Positions 24,786 through 32,539 of a stretch of DNA of 64,000 nucleotides are shown piece after piece. The translations under genes were made by a program, and so were the position numbers. Numbering within the stretch: position 1 is the first letter of the stretch; every line of letters begins with the position of its first letter. Source of the stretch: an uncultured Eubacterium sp. (GTDB lineage Bacteria; Bacillota; Clostridia; Oscillospirales; CAG-272); contig UQUT01000001.1 in the NCBI GenBank assembly GCA_900544285.1, positions 62,001-126,000 on the forward strand, in the 5' to 3' direction. The notes beneath the pieces are model-generated. The model made no database searches, was not told where the DNA came from, and was given only the letters and a program-made list of their open reading frames with translations.

Positions 24786-26357
24786 TCAGTGACATCTTTT
24801 ACACGGCGTATATCCCATACTTTGAGCTTCTTCGAGTGTCACCTGACGGGGATTTTTCATATTACTACAGCTTGAATAGCTATGATATTTTGAGCCAGAA
24901 GAAGGTATCCATACCATTTCCGTTACTTCATCGTCCGGCTCGGGTTCTGTATAGAGGGGCGGATCTTCTTCCGGCACGACGGTACTGGAAGGTGGGTTGA
25001 CTGTTTCTGGCTCACTTGGAGTGGTTGGCACGGTTTCTGAGCTTTCAGGCTCATCAGACTTATCCTCTCCATATATGCCCAACTCACCGATATTTAAGGT
25101 TTCAACGCTCACCTTGTCATTATAACAATTTATCTTGAATGAAGCGTCTGTATCGTTTGTAATATTCAAATCCACCGAACCGTTAACAGAATCCGAGTCT
25201 GCACTACAGAAATTAAGTGTATATTTCCCTGATTTAATTCTGTACTCAAATTCACCATCTTCTCCGTGCTTCAATGTTTCTGTATGACCGTCAATTTCCA
25301 TTTTAACATCATAAGTGCTGAATATTAGATTTGGGACAAAATCAATTTCAATTTTGAGAGTATATTTTTCATATGGTTTATGTGTAACAATCTTCACCTC
25401 AGCGTTAGGAGGAAAAGTTGCATTTTTATCAAAAGTTTCTGTTCCGTTAATGGAAATAAGGTTTTCAAAGGTGGATTCTGTTATATCTGGATCAAGGTCA
25501 AACGCTTCATCTGTCATTATTTCCATAAATCCCGCTTCATCAAATGCCTCGATAATCAATTCTGTATCCATACTCTTGGCCTCATCAGAAGAAAACGGAA
25601 CGCCAATATTCTTAAATGAATGATATGTAATGACTATTTTCGATGAATTCTTAAACTCAACATTTCCTTCAAAGTCAGATACACCATTAATCGAAACAGA
25701 TTCAACAATACCATCCCTATCCGCTTCTGAGATTTCTAAATCTTCAATTACTCCCAAAGAAATATTAGTAAAGCCAGACCGCCGAAAATCGTCCTTTACT
25801 ATTTCGTATTCTTTTCCTATGCACTCTTTCGCACTATACGGAGTATCAACATTAAAAAAGTTCTCATAGGTTGGAATGTTTGTAGGAGACTTATTAAGCC
25901 AAGAATAACTCGAGATATACGGCACTACAAGCACTATGGATACGGCAAGAATCAAATATTTTAGCCAAGCTTCATTATACTTAATTTTTCCTTTATGTAA
26001 AAGCAAAGCTACAACCAACCCGCATAGTTGCAGTACAGAAAAAATGATTGGAGGAACCTTTCCATTACCTAATGCAATTAATAAAAGAAACGCAGATACG
26101 GATATCGCAATGGTCTCAATTTTGCAGAATAGATCTATTTTGTTCCAATAATCTGTAAATTTCCCCTTCGCTTTATTAGCAATAGATGGCTTTCGAGCCA
26201 AAGGGGTAGATGTAATCTGAGGCGCACTTTCTTTTTTATCCGGTTCTCCCTTATATTTTGCAGATGAAACGAACGTTTCCGTTTCAACTTTCATCCCGCA
26301 AAATGGGCAAAAGTTAGAATCCTTTTTAAGTTCAGCACCGCATTTAGAGCATTTCAT
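24786..26357 (-). CDS. Zinc-ribbon membrane protein with C-terminal Cys/His tail
   Basis: 523 residues. The N-terminus is a zinc ribbon (CSKCGAELKKDSNFCPFCG, residues 3-21). Three hydrophobic segments follow at about 80-160, then an outer region of about 300 residues with two repeats resembling each other (VESVSINGVSDFEGN and LISINGTETFDKN). A Pro/Thr/Ser-rich spacer leads to a tail KYHSYSSCSNM...GYTPCKRCH, probably a small zinc site. The tail closely matches that of the nuclease gene just upstream. Start ATG 26357 behind AGGAGGG. Function unknown. Confidence 0.7.
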   Translation of the reverse strand: MKCSKCGAELKKDSNFCPFCGMKVETETFVSSAKYKGEPDKKESAPQITSTPLARKPSIANKAKGKFTDYWNKIDLFCKIETIAISVSAFLLLIALGNGKVPPIIFSVLQLCGLVVALLLHKGKIKYNEAWLKYLILAVSIVLVVPYISSYSWLNKSPTNIPTYENFFNVDTPYSAKECIGKEYEIVKDDFRRSGFTNISLGVIEDLEISEADRDGIVESVSINGVSDFEGNVEFKNSSKIVITYHSFKNIGVPFSSDEAKSMDTELIIEAFDEAGFMEIMTDEAFDLDPDITESTFENLISINGTETFDKNATFPPNAEVKIVTHKPYEKYTLKIEIDFVPNLIFSTYDVKMEIDGHTETLKHGEDGEFEYRIKSGKYTLNFCSADSDSVNGSVDLNITNDTDASFKINCYNDKVSVETLNIGELGIYGEDKSDEPESSETVPTTPSEPETVNPPSSTVVPEEDPPLYTEPEPDDEVTEMVWIPSSGSKYHSYSSCSNMKNPRQVTLEEAQSMGYTPCKRCH

Positions 26358-26427
26358 TTGCTATCCCTCCTTTTACACTCTCAGTTTTGTTCTGTTGGCG
26401 CAACAGGCGGTATAAGTATTTAACCAT
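26344..26427 (-). CDS. Possible 27-residue leader peptide before the zinc-ribbon gene
   Basis: ATG 26427 has AAAGGA 8 bases upstream and opens a basic peptide MVKYLYRLLRQQNKTE... that ends inside the first codons of the zinc-ribbon gene (14-bp overlap). Such overlap suggests translational coupling. No homolog recognised; it may be chance. The remaining gap to 26618 holds nothing clear. Confidence 0.3.
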   Translation of the reverse strand: MVKYLYRLLRQQNKTESVKGGIANEML

Positions 26428-26618
26428 TATAAACATCCTTTCTCTTTGTATTATTATGTTCTTCAAAATCTGAAGGCACACCACAATTCGCATAGAATCT
26501 GGCACCGCCTTGAATTTGATCTCCACAGTTTGAACCGAATGCTACTATAGCTCACCATCTCTCCTTTATATTTCTGAATTCGCCAAGATTGTTTCATCGT
26601 TCTTGACTTATTTTTTGC

Positions 26619-27659
26619 TTATGGGTGGCAGTTACCGCAGGGATCATAGCCTCGAGCAATTACATCGTCTCGGCTTCCTGTAAAATATTCCTTATTGCTC
26701 TCTTTCATTCGGCCTACCGATGAGCAGGAAGGATAGTGGAATTTCTTTGTGTTTTTATTAAGAATATACGTGGTTTCCTGCTTGTTTTCTTCCGGTTGCT
26801 GATTTACAGTCGGTTGTTCTTCATTTGGCACTTCTTTCGATCCGCCTATATAAGAACTTTCGCCTGTCGCATAGTCTATTGAGATCTGCGGCTGCGCATT
26901 GTAAACAAAGACATTGAAACAAATACCGTCGCCATCATCTTCAACAGAATACGCTTCCATTTGAACCCCGTTGGCGACAAGGTTTTTCCCGTCGTAGATA
27001 GGAGTAACCCGATAGAGGACGTGGTAATTTGTTTCCTTTACGAAGTCGGCAACCATATTCTCGAATGGCAGCATACCATCAACATTCATATACCGAGTAC
27101 CTGTTATCAGATTCTTCGTATTCGCATTCTCTCCACTTAGCTGAAAACCGATTAAATGGCAGCGGTTATATAGGTACTTTCCGTCAACGCAATCATATTT
27201 AACCGTGTGCCATCCGGTAGGCTTGACCTGCCCGATACTCCCACGATCTTCGGTTGGCATTAAATCTTGACCAATGCAGGCCATCGCAATTCCACATCTG
27301 CCGAGGTTGTCAAGGTCGCTATAATATTCATACGATTGCGTCGTATAATCATCATCGCTGAAATACGGCACATTATCGTTGACTGCCACATAGGGCGATC
27401 CTGCGAAAGCAGGAATACTCGACAACGAGACTGCTTTATTTTCGGTTGGTATAGAGGGCTTTTCAGTAGGCGTTGAATCTGTGCTGACTTCCGGTTCTGA
27501 GTCCGGTATTGATTGTTCGCTCTCGGTTGGTTTCGTCAGCTCAATACTCGACGATGAATCCGATATATCAGAACTTATTTCATCAGGGATTTCACCGCAC
27601 CCGGAAAAGATAATGCTCACCGCCAGAAGAAGCGATAAAAGCCACGTCATTTTCTTCAT
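26619..27659 (-). CDS. Secreted DNA/RNA non-specific endonuclease lipoprotein
   Basis: 346 residues. Lipoprotein signal: KK, a hydrophobic stretch, then the lipobox FSGC (Cys about 21). A Ser/Thr/Glu linker spans to about 80. The nuclease domain carries YLYNRCHLIGFQLSGEN, the RGHL-type motif of the EndA/NucA ββα-metal family, with NLITGTRYMN following. It would cut DNA outside the cell or at the cell surface. The last 45 residues (KKFHYPSCSSV...GYDPCGNCHP) match the tail of the zinc-ribbon protein downstream. Start overlaps the previous gene's stop (ATGA). Confidence 0.88.
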   Translation of the reverse strand: MKKMTWLLSLLLAVSIIFSGCGEIPDEISSDISDSSSSIELTKPTESEQSIPDSEPEVSTDSTPTEKPSIPTENKAVSLSSIPAFAGSPYVAVNDNVPYFSDDDYTTQSYEYYSDLDNLGRCGIAMACIGQDLMPTEDRGSIGQVKPTGWHTVKYDCVDGKYLYNRCHLIGFQLSGENANTKNLITGTRYMNVDGMLPFENMVADFVKETNYHVLYRVTPIYDGKNLVANGVQMEAYSVEDDGDGICFNVFVYNAQPQISIDYATGESSYIGGSKEVPNEEQPTVNQQPEENKQETTYILNKNTKKFHYPSCSSVGRMKESNKEYFTGSRDDVIARGYDPCGNCHP

Positions 27660-28063
27660 TTTTCAAAAATCTCCTTTGTTATTTTTTCGTGCGATTTTCC
27701 CGTGAACTCGAATAAAGATACCGATTTGAAGCCGTTTTGTGTCGGCTCAAAATCGAGCTGATAATCGCTCGGATATTTTCGATTCCACCAATAGACAATA
27801 ATCCTATCAATTTCATTCAAATGCTCTTTTACCGAGAAGTTCTCAATAAAATAATCTGCTTCATCTTTTCCCTCAACGGGGAAATGGTCGAAAAGGGTGT
27901 AGCGGATACCCGCCGACGAAATGAGTTTTTCAGAAAATTTATTTATAAACAGATTGCCGTTAAGAGAAGCCCCTATATCTTCAAGAATTTTCTCGTCACG
28001 GCTGAGCCGCCTATGATTGAACAGCATACCCTTGTTGTCATCTAAAAGAAAAATAACGGTCAT
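27656..28063 (-). CDS. Small unknown protein coupled to the nuclease
   Basis: 135 residues from ATG 28063 behind GGGAGG. The opening MTVIFLLDDNKGMLFNHRRLSRD is a recognisable conserved block (LLDDNKGMLFNHRR) in clostridial proteins sometimes labelled ribonuclease Z, but no metallo-beta-lactamase motif is present, so that label looks wrong. It is cytoplasmic with no membrane segment. It is translationally coupled to the nuclease gene (ATGA overlap), which makes an immunity, chaperone or control role for the nuclease possible. Confidence 0.6.
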   Translation of the reverse strand: MTVIFLLDDNKGMLFNHRRLSRDEKILEDIGASLNGNLFINKFSEKLISSAGIRYTLFDHFPVEGKDEADYFIENFSVKEHLNEIDRIIVYWWNRKYPSDYQLDFEPTQNGFKSVSLFEFTGKSHEKITKEIFEK

Positions 28064-28114
28064 TGAAACACCTCCCACGAATAGTGATAATTACGCTATA
28101 CAGCATAAAAATAA

Positions 28115-28151
28115 GCAGACCGTCAAAACACAAATCGAATCGACGGTCTGC
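28115..28151 (-). terminator. Terminator of the XRE/zinc-ribbon/SPFH operon
   Basis: Perfect 10-bp stem GCAGACCGTC/GACGGTCTGC with a T-rich tail on the minus strand, 150 bp after the SPFH stop. It separates this operon from the nuclease operon. Nothing else was seen in 28064-28303. Confidence 0.85.
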
Positions 28152-28303
28152 TTCATATTCAAAACGAAACAAGTGAAAATAGTGTAAGTAGAAATATGAT
28201 TTTACGGCTCATTTTCTCCTCCATATTTACTCAATGTCTCATTTCGCATATGGTTCTTGTATGCAGCGTCGTTCAGGTAATGTCTTGACTGAAACTGTTC
28301 CTT

Positions 28304-29704
28304 TTATTCAGGCTGAGGAACAGGAGGAATCGGAGGTGCGGGTGGAACCGTACCGAACAACGCTTGCAGTTCGGGAACTGTTTCCGCCACCATCCAATTT
28401 GCCATTCCTTGCTTCCAGACAAGACTCTGCTTTGTAAATGTTCCAGCAACAACCATCTGCGACAAGGTTCCAATATCATACGGGCCAGTTGTCTGCCCGT
28501 TTATTGCAATATGGAAAGAGACTGTTGGAATTGGAGGAGGAACCATACCTGCCTGCGGTGGCATTGCACCGCTTTGTGGTTGGTTCATTCCATTCATCAT
28601 ATTGTTCATTGTGCCTGCAATATTTTGGCCAACGGCACCGCCTACTGCCATTCCTGCCATCATAGCAGCAGGATTAAAGCCTGCACCGCCCCCACCTAAA
28701 TCAACTCCGCCTGCACCGTTAGCGCCCATCTGCCCCAAAGCGTTAGCACCTGCAACACCAACATCTGTTTGAGCTTCAACTTGGTAAGCAGCAAAATTAG
28801 CTGTTTGAGTCGCTTTGTGTTGAGCATAAGCCCCTTCTTCACGCTGAATACGAAGTGATTCCTCATAGTTGAGAGCTTCAATTCTTTGCTTATCTTCAAT
28901 ATTTTTAATTTGAGCGGCAGCTTGCGCTCTCGTTGTAGCGGCACTAACCTCTTGGGTTACGCTCATAAGCTGACGATAACCGTCACTTGATTTATCCAAG
29001 TCAATAGCCGAAATATCAACGCCGGACACGTCCACCCCAAAATCTTGGCGTAATCTCTGCGAAAGAGCTTTTTCAACTATATCGTTGATTTCTGCGGTCT
29101 TGCGTTCAATCTGAATTACGGGAATATTATACTCGGCAGGGGCATTTGCAACTGTATTTTTCACATTTCTTATAACAGCGTCTTTAATCTGATTTTGAAA
29201 ATTTGTCAATGTAAATTCTGCAAGCCTATGCAGTTTGATAAACTCCTGATAATCAGATATTTTGAAGCTGATTGTACCACGAACAGCCGTTGGTACTCCA
29301 AAATCCAAGAAACGAGGATCATATACATCAAAAAATGGAACACCAAACTTCACCTGAATAATGTGCGCAAGATTGATGAAATATACCTCTGCTTGGAACG
29401 GGGTTCCGCCTTCAAAAGCTAACCCAACTAAGCTCGCAAGAACAGGCAGGTTCGCCGTCTTTATCGTTTGGTCAAACGGGCCGACGATGAAATCCTGCAT
29501 TGTTCCATTTTCTTGTTTATAGACAAAGACCGCAACTTCACCGTCTTTGACTCTTAACGATGAACCCCAACGAATAGCATTTTCTCGATTATTGTTTCCT
29601 TTTTCTGAACCTACCGGATGCCACTTCCAAATCAAATATGACGGCTCATCACAGCGAATTTCATCCATAAATCCGCCTGCTTTGGGTTTATTAAACAATG
29701 CCAT
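28304..29704 (-). CDS. SPFH-domain protein with C-terminal GYF_2 domain
   Basis: 466 residues from ATG 29704 behind AGGAGG. The N-terminal 300 residues form an SPFH/band-7-like domain of the YdjI type (GEVAVFVYKQENG near the start, ISAIDLDKSSDGYRQL near its end). Gly/Met/Pro-rich low-complexity sequence follows. A GYF_2 domain at about 410-455 (GPYDIGTLSQMV...LVWKQGMANWMVA) is probably a peptide-binding module. In Bacillus, YdjI recruits PspA to stressed membrane with zinc-ribbon partners YdjG/YdjH; the same pairing is seen here with the upstream zinc-ribbon gene. Role in membrane repair is inferred. Confidence 0.85.
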   Translation of the reverse strand: MALFNKPKAGGFMDEIRCDEPSYLIWKWHPVGSEKGNNNRENAIRWGSSLRVKDGEVAVFVYKQENGTMQDFIVGPFDQTIKTANLPVLASLVGLAFEGGTPFQAEVYFINLAHIIQVKFGVPFFDVYDPRFLDFGVPTAVRGTISFKISDYQEFIKLHRLAEFTLTNFQNQIKDAVIRNVKNTVANAPAEYNIPVIQIERKTAEINDIVEKALSQRLRQDFGVDVSGVDISAIDLDKSSDGYRQLMSVTQEVSAATTRAQAAAQIKNIEDKQRIEALNYEESLRIQREEGAYAQHKATQTANFAAYQVEAQTDVGVAGANALGQMGANGAGGVDLGGGGAGFNPAAMMAGMAVGGAVGQNIAGTMNNMMNGMNQPQSGAMPPQAGMVPPPIPTVSFHIAINGQTTGPYDIGTLSQMVVAGTFTKQSLVWKQGMANWMVAETVPELQALFGTVPPAPPIPPVPQPE

Positions 29705-29757
29705 AAAAATACCTCCTAAAATTTTTTGATTTCTGCTCTCTAACACAAGCCGTACCA

Positions 29758-30612
29758 TCATTTGATTTTTATTTTCAGTTCCTTCATTTTGTCAAAATAC
29801 ATCTTTTGGATTCCGGCAAAAGCAGGATCATTAGGGAATACTATTTCTGCCTTTTTATACACCTGTTCCATTTTTGCTACCCACGCATTACTGATTGTTC
29901 TGCCAATAGTCGCACCCGTTTCGGCTTGACCATTACTATTGATTCGGTTTGTAAATGTGTTTTTAGACAAACTCACATCAATATTGGCAATAGCAAGCAT
30001 CATAAATTCTAAACAGTCATCAATAGAGTTAGGAATAGGAAAATTTCTTATCAATGAAAGTTTTTGAACATCTGCCTTATCTGCTGCAAGATAAACGCTT
30101 AATGCACCGCCTAATCCCTTTTTTCGAGATCCTTCAATCGCCATTAGCTGATCCTTAAATGCCTGAACGGATGATACCGCCGCCCTTCCAGTTATTCTTA
30201 CGCCACAATCTGGGCAAATAGCTGTTGTCTCGCTGATAACACTTCCGCAATTCGGGCACTTGAAAATCTTTCCGACAAATTCCTGCTGCCTTTGGGAAGG
30301 GTTCGGCTGAGGCGGGGTAGGTGGTGTTTCTTGTGCGGCCGGGGTAGACGTTGTGCCAACCGGCGCACCACATCCGTGGCAGAATTTTGCGCCCGCATTA
30401 AGTTTTGTGCCGCAGTTAGAGCAGAACATATATGTACCCTCTTTCTTTGTAGTATCGGATTGATATGAAATGTTCTCATCTTCATTCCCATCATCGGAAT
30501 CATTATCCGAAATACTTTCGATTTTTGCTTGAACTTTTCCAATGGTGGATTGAATATCAAACGGTAATGCACCTGAAAGCCCTTTCAAAAGTCCTTTTTT
30601 CTCTTTGCTCAT
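29758..30612 (-). CDS. Double zinc-ribbon protein of the SPFH operon
   Basis: 284 residues from ATG 30612 behind GAGGTG. Two zinc ribbons are clear: FCSNCGTKLNAGAKFCHGCG (about 63-82) and KCPNCGSVISETTAICPDCG (about 118-137). The rest is helical without a membrane span. Acidic N-terminal segment and Pro-rich link between ribbons. It probably pairs with the SPFH protein 53 bp downstream, as zinc-ribbon partners do in ydj-type operons. Function otherwise unknown. Confidence 0.75.
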   Translation of the reverse strand: MSKEKKGLLKGLSGALPFDIQSTIGKVQAKIESISDNDSDDGNEDENISYQSDTTKKEGTYMFCSNCGTKLNAGAKFCHGCGAPVGTTSTPAAQETPPTPPQPNPSQRQQEFVGKIFKCPNCGSVISETTAICPDCGVRITGRAAVSSVQAFKDQLMAIEGSRKKGLGGALSVYLAADKADVQKLSLIRNFPIPNSIDDCLEFMMLAIANIDVSLSKNTFTNRINSNGQAETGATIGRTISNAWVAKMEQVYKKAEIVFPNDPAFAGIQKMYFDKMKELKIKIK

Positions 30613-30673
30613 AATTTTCACCTCAAAAATTTGTTATCCTCTATCGCTTTGCTTGTCTGAAAAGGAACGGTTT

Positions 30674-30970
30674 TTATTCAGCCTTACCAGTATTGATTTC
30701 TCCAACAAGGTAAGCGTTTAATTCATCTGCCGAAATCTCATAGAATTTCAAAAGAGGCTTTGTTTCTGGATTTTTTGAAAATACTAAGAAACAAGCAAGA
30801 AAGGTACTCCACGACATCTTTCGTTTTCTGTTTTCTACGGCAACTAATGTCTGCCTACTAACACCGATAATCTCTGCTAACTTTGCTTGTGAAAGTGAAG
30901 CTTTCGCTCGCAAGGTAGCTAAATTCTGTGTCATATTATCAATCAAGTTCTCTTTTACAGCTTCATTCAT
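30674..30970 (-). CDS. XRE-type helix-turn-helix regulator
   Basis: 98 residues. Helix-turn-helix at about 18-60, with LRAKASLSQAKLAEIIGVSR (its key part AKLAEIIGVSRQTL), a close match to small regulators of the Cro/YozG kind. First gene of the operon leading to the zinc-ribbon and SPFH genes. Start ATG 30970 with AGGAGGG upstream. The inverted repeat at 30998-31017 lies only 28 bp upstream, so the promoter must come from inside the recombinase-bearing segment. Confidence 0.85.
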   Translation of the reverse strand: MNEAVKENLIDNMTQNLATLRAKASLSQAKLAEIIGVSRQTLVAVENRKRKMSWSTFLACFLVFSKNPETKPLLKFYEISADELNAYLVGEINTGKAE

Positions 30971-30997
30971 AGACCAACCCTCCTACGTAAAATAGGA

Positions 30998-31017
30998 TTT
31001 TCGTGAAGTATGCTACT
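30998..31017 (+). repeat. Left 20-bp inverted repeat of the recombinase segment
   Basis: TTTTCGTGAAGTATGCTACT, exact reverse complement of 32431-32450. Flanking bases differ beyond the 20 bp. It lies between the XRE gene and its only consensus promoter. Confidence 0.95.
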
Positions 31018-31053
31018 TGACGGGAGAATACTCCGACACAAATAGACACTATA

Positions 31054-31082
31054 ATTATACTTATTGTTGTCGGATTTGTCAA
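31054..31082 (-). promoter_or_regulatory. Outward promoter inside the invertible segment
   Basis: Minus-strand TTGACA (31082-31077), exact 17-bp spacer, TATAAT (31059-31054), both consensus. Transcription would start near 31047 and cross the left inverted repeat into the XRE gene at 30970. Just downstream, GGAG-AATA-CTCC (31023-31034) could be an operator. Confidence 0.85.
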
Positions 31083-31228
31083 TATGACGCACGAAAATTC
31101 CGGTTTTTTTCGGATTTTCTTTATCAGACGGTCGAAAAAGCAGGTCTTTTCTCCCCTAAAAGCTCTCAAACACGGGTTTATCGCCGTCAGAATTTCCGTC
31201 AGCATTACATAGAAAGGAGGCATTTCTT

Positions 31229-32359
31229 ATGTCAAAAAAAGGTGAAAACATTTATAAGCGAAAGGACGGAAGATGGGAAGGTCGGTATATCAAGCTCTAT
31301 GACGCTGACGGAAAAGCAAAATACGGTTATCTCTATGGGAAAACCTACGGTGAAACCAAAACCAAGCTGCAAGAAAAACAAGCGCAGATCTGCCGGGGGC
31401 AGCTTCCCCAAGTATCAAAAATCGCTTTGTATTCGGATATACTTACGGCTTGGCTTCAATCCACCCGTATCAATGTAAAGGAATCTACCTACGTTCGGTA
31501 TAAGCAGCTTATCGACCGCCACATTATCCCGCCTTTGGGGAAATACGTTGTCGGCAAAATCAGTACGCAGTTGATTGAAAAGTTTGTAGAGGAAAAGATA
31601 AAAAGCGGTCGTTTGGACGGGAAAGGCGGCCTGTCGCCTAAGACGGTAACGGATATTATCACGATTGTAAAAAGTTCAATGGAATATGCTTCTTATAATG
31701 GGTTCCCGGTGGCCTGCAATCTGAGTAAGCTGTCTGTAAAAAAGAAAGAAAAAGAGATGAGGGTTTTGTCGGCACAAGAACAGAAGCAGCTAACCTCAAC
31801 CCTCCTTGAAGAAACGGATCTTTGTAAATTGGGGGTGCTTCTCAGCCTATATACCGGGATACGGATTGGGGAACTCTGCGCTTTACGATGGGAGAATCTG
31901 AACCCCAACGACAAAACCCTTCGGGTGCGGGAAACAATGCAGCGTATTCAAAGCTCTGAGCCGAGCGAACGGTCTAAGACTAAAATCGTGATAACCGAGC
32001 CGAAAAGCAAATGCTCGATTCGGGATATTCCACTGCCCGATTTTCTGCTTCAAATCATACGCCAGTTTCAAGGAACGCCGAAGGCTTTTATCTTAACCGG
32101 GGAAAGAAACAGGTATATCGAACCCCGTACAATGCAAAACCGCTTTCAGCGCTATGTCCGGGAAAGTGGAATAAAAGAAGCAAATTATCACGCCCTCCGT
32201 CACACCTTCGCCACAAGGTGCGTGGAGGTCGGATTTGAAATAAAGAGTCTGAGCGAAATTCTCGGTCACGCCAATGTCAATATTACACTCAATCGCTATG
32301 TTCACTCTTCCTTTGATCTCAAAACGCAGAATATGAATAAGCTCGCTATCGTTGCTTAA
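31229..32359 (+). CDS. Tyrosine recombinase of the inverted-repeat segment
   Basis: 376 residues. An AP2-like arm-binding domain comes first (about 1-60: KRKDGRWEGRYIKLYD), then a core-binding domain (about 70-170) and the catalytic domain. Active-site residues seen: Arg in TGIRIGELCAL (about 212), HxxR in HALRHTFAT (about 320), His in GHANVNITL and Tyr in NRYVH (about 358). It differs clearly from the integrase at 5616. It may invert the segment it sits in, or serve as integrase of the transfer half of the element. Start ATG 31229 behind AAAGGAGG. Confidence 0.93.
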   Translation: MSKKGENIYKRKDGRWEGRYIKLYDADGKAKYGYLYGKTYGETKTKLQEKQAQICRGQLPQVSKIALYSDILTAWLQSTRINVKESTYVRYKQLIDRHIIPPLGKYVVGKISTQLIEKFVEEKIKSGRLDGKGGLSPKTVTDIITIVKSSMEYASYNGFPVACNLSKLSVKKKEKEMRVLSAQEQKQLTSTLLEETDLCKLGVLLSLYTGIRIGELCALRWENLNPNDKTLRVRETMQRIQSSEPSERSKTKIVITEPKSKCSIRDIPLPDFLLQIIRQFQGTPKAFILTGERNRYIEPRTMQNRFQRYVRESGIKEANYHALRHTFATRCVEVGFEIKSLSEILGHANVNITLNRYVHSSFDLKTQNMNKLAIVA

Positions 32360-32381
32360 CGCCGTCAAAATTGTAGTCAGT

Positions 32382-32422
32382 AATCCCCGAGAATGCCTGT
32401 ATTGCAGGGATTTCCGGGGATT
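32382..32422 (+). terminator. Terminator of the recombinase gene
   Basis: AATCCCC pairs with GGGGATT, with an inner CCTG/CAGG helix; followed by TTAC and a modest T-run. It sits just inside the right inverted repeat and would shield the operon outside it. Confidence 0.65.
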
Positions 32423-32430
32423 TTACTTTG

Positions 32431-32450
32431 AGTAGCATACTTCACGAAAA
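32431..32450 (-). repeat. Right 20-bp inverted repeat of the recombinase segment
   Basis: AGTAGCATACTTCACGAAAA, exact complement of 30998-31017. It is 90 bp from the end of the CHAP gene. Confidence 0.95.
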
Positions 32451-32539
32451 CAACAAGTGCTTTTTCTCCCTTTAATTTGGGTTGATTTTTTCAATATGTA
32501 AGCAAGACGCCGCCTTAACAGGCAGCGTCTTTTTTGTGT

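Larger units (their letters stand above)
30998..32450. mobile_element. Inverted-repeat-bounded recombinase segment, candidate invertible switch
   Basis: A 1453-bp unit bounded by perfect 20-bp inverted repeats. It contains one tyrosine recombinase gene, its terminator, and an outward consensus promoter near the left end. The layout fits a self-encoding DNA inversion: in the drawn orientation the promoter feeds the XRE/zinc-ribbon/SPFH operon, while after inversion it would point at the 3' end of the CHAP gene, antisense. A small nested transposable unit using the repeats as ends is the other reading. Confidence 0.65.
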
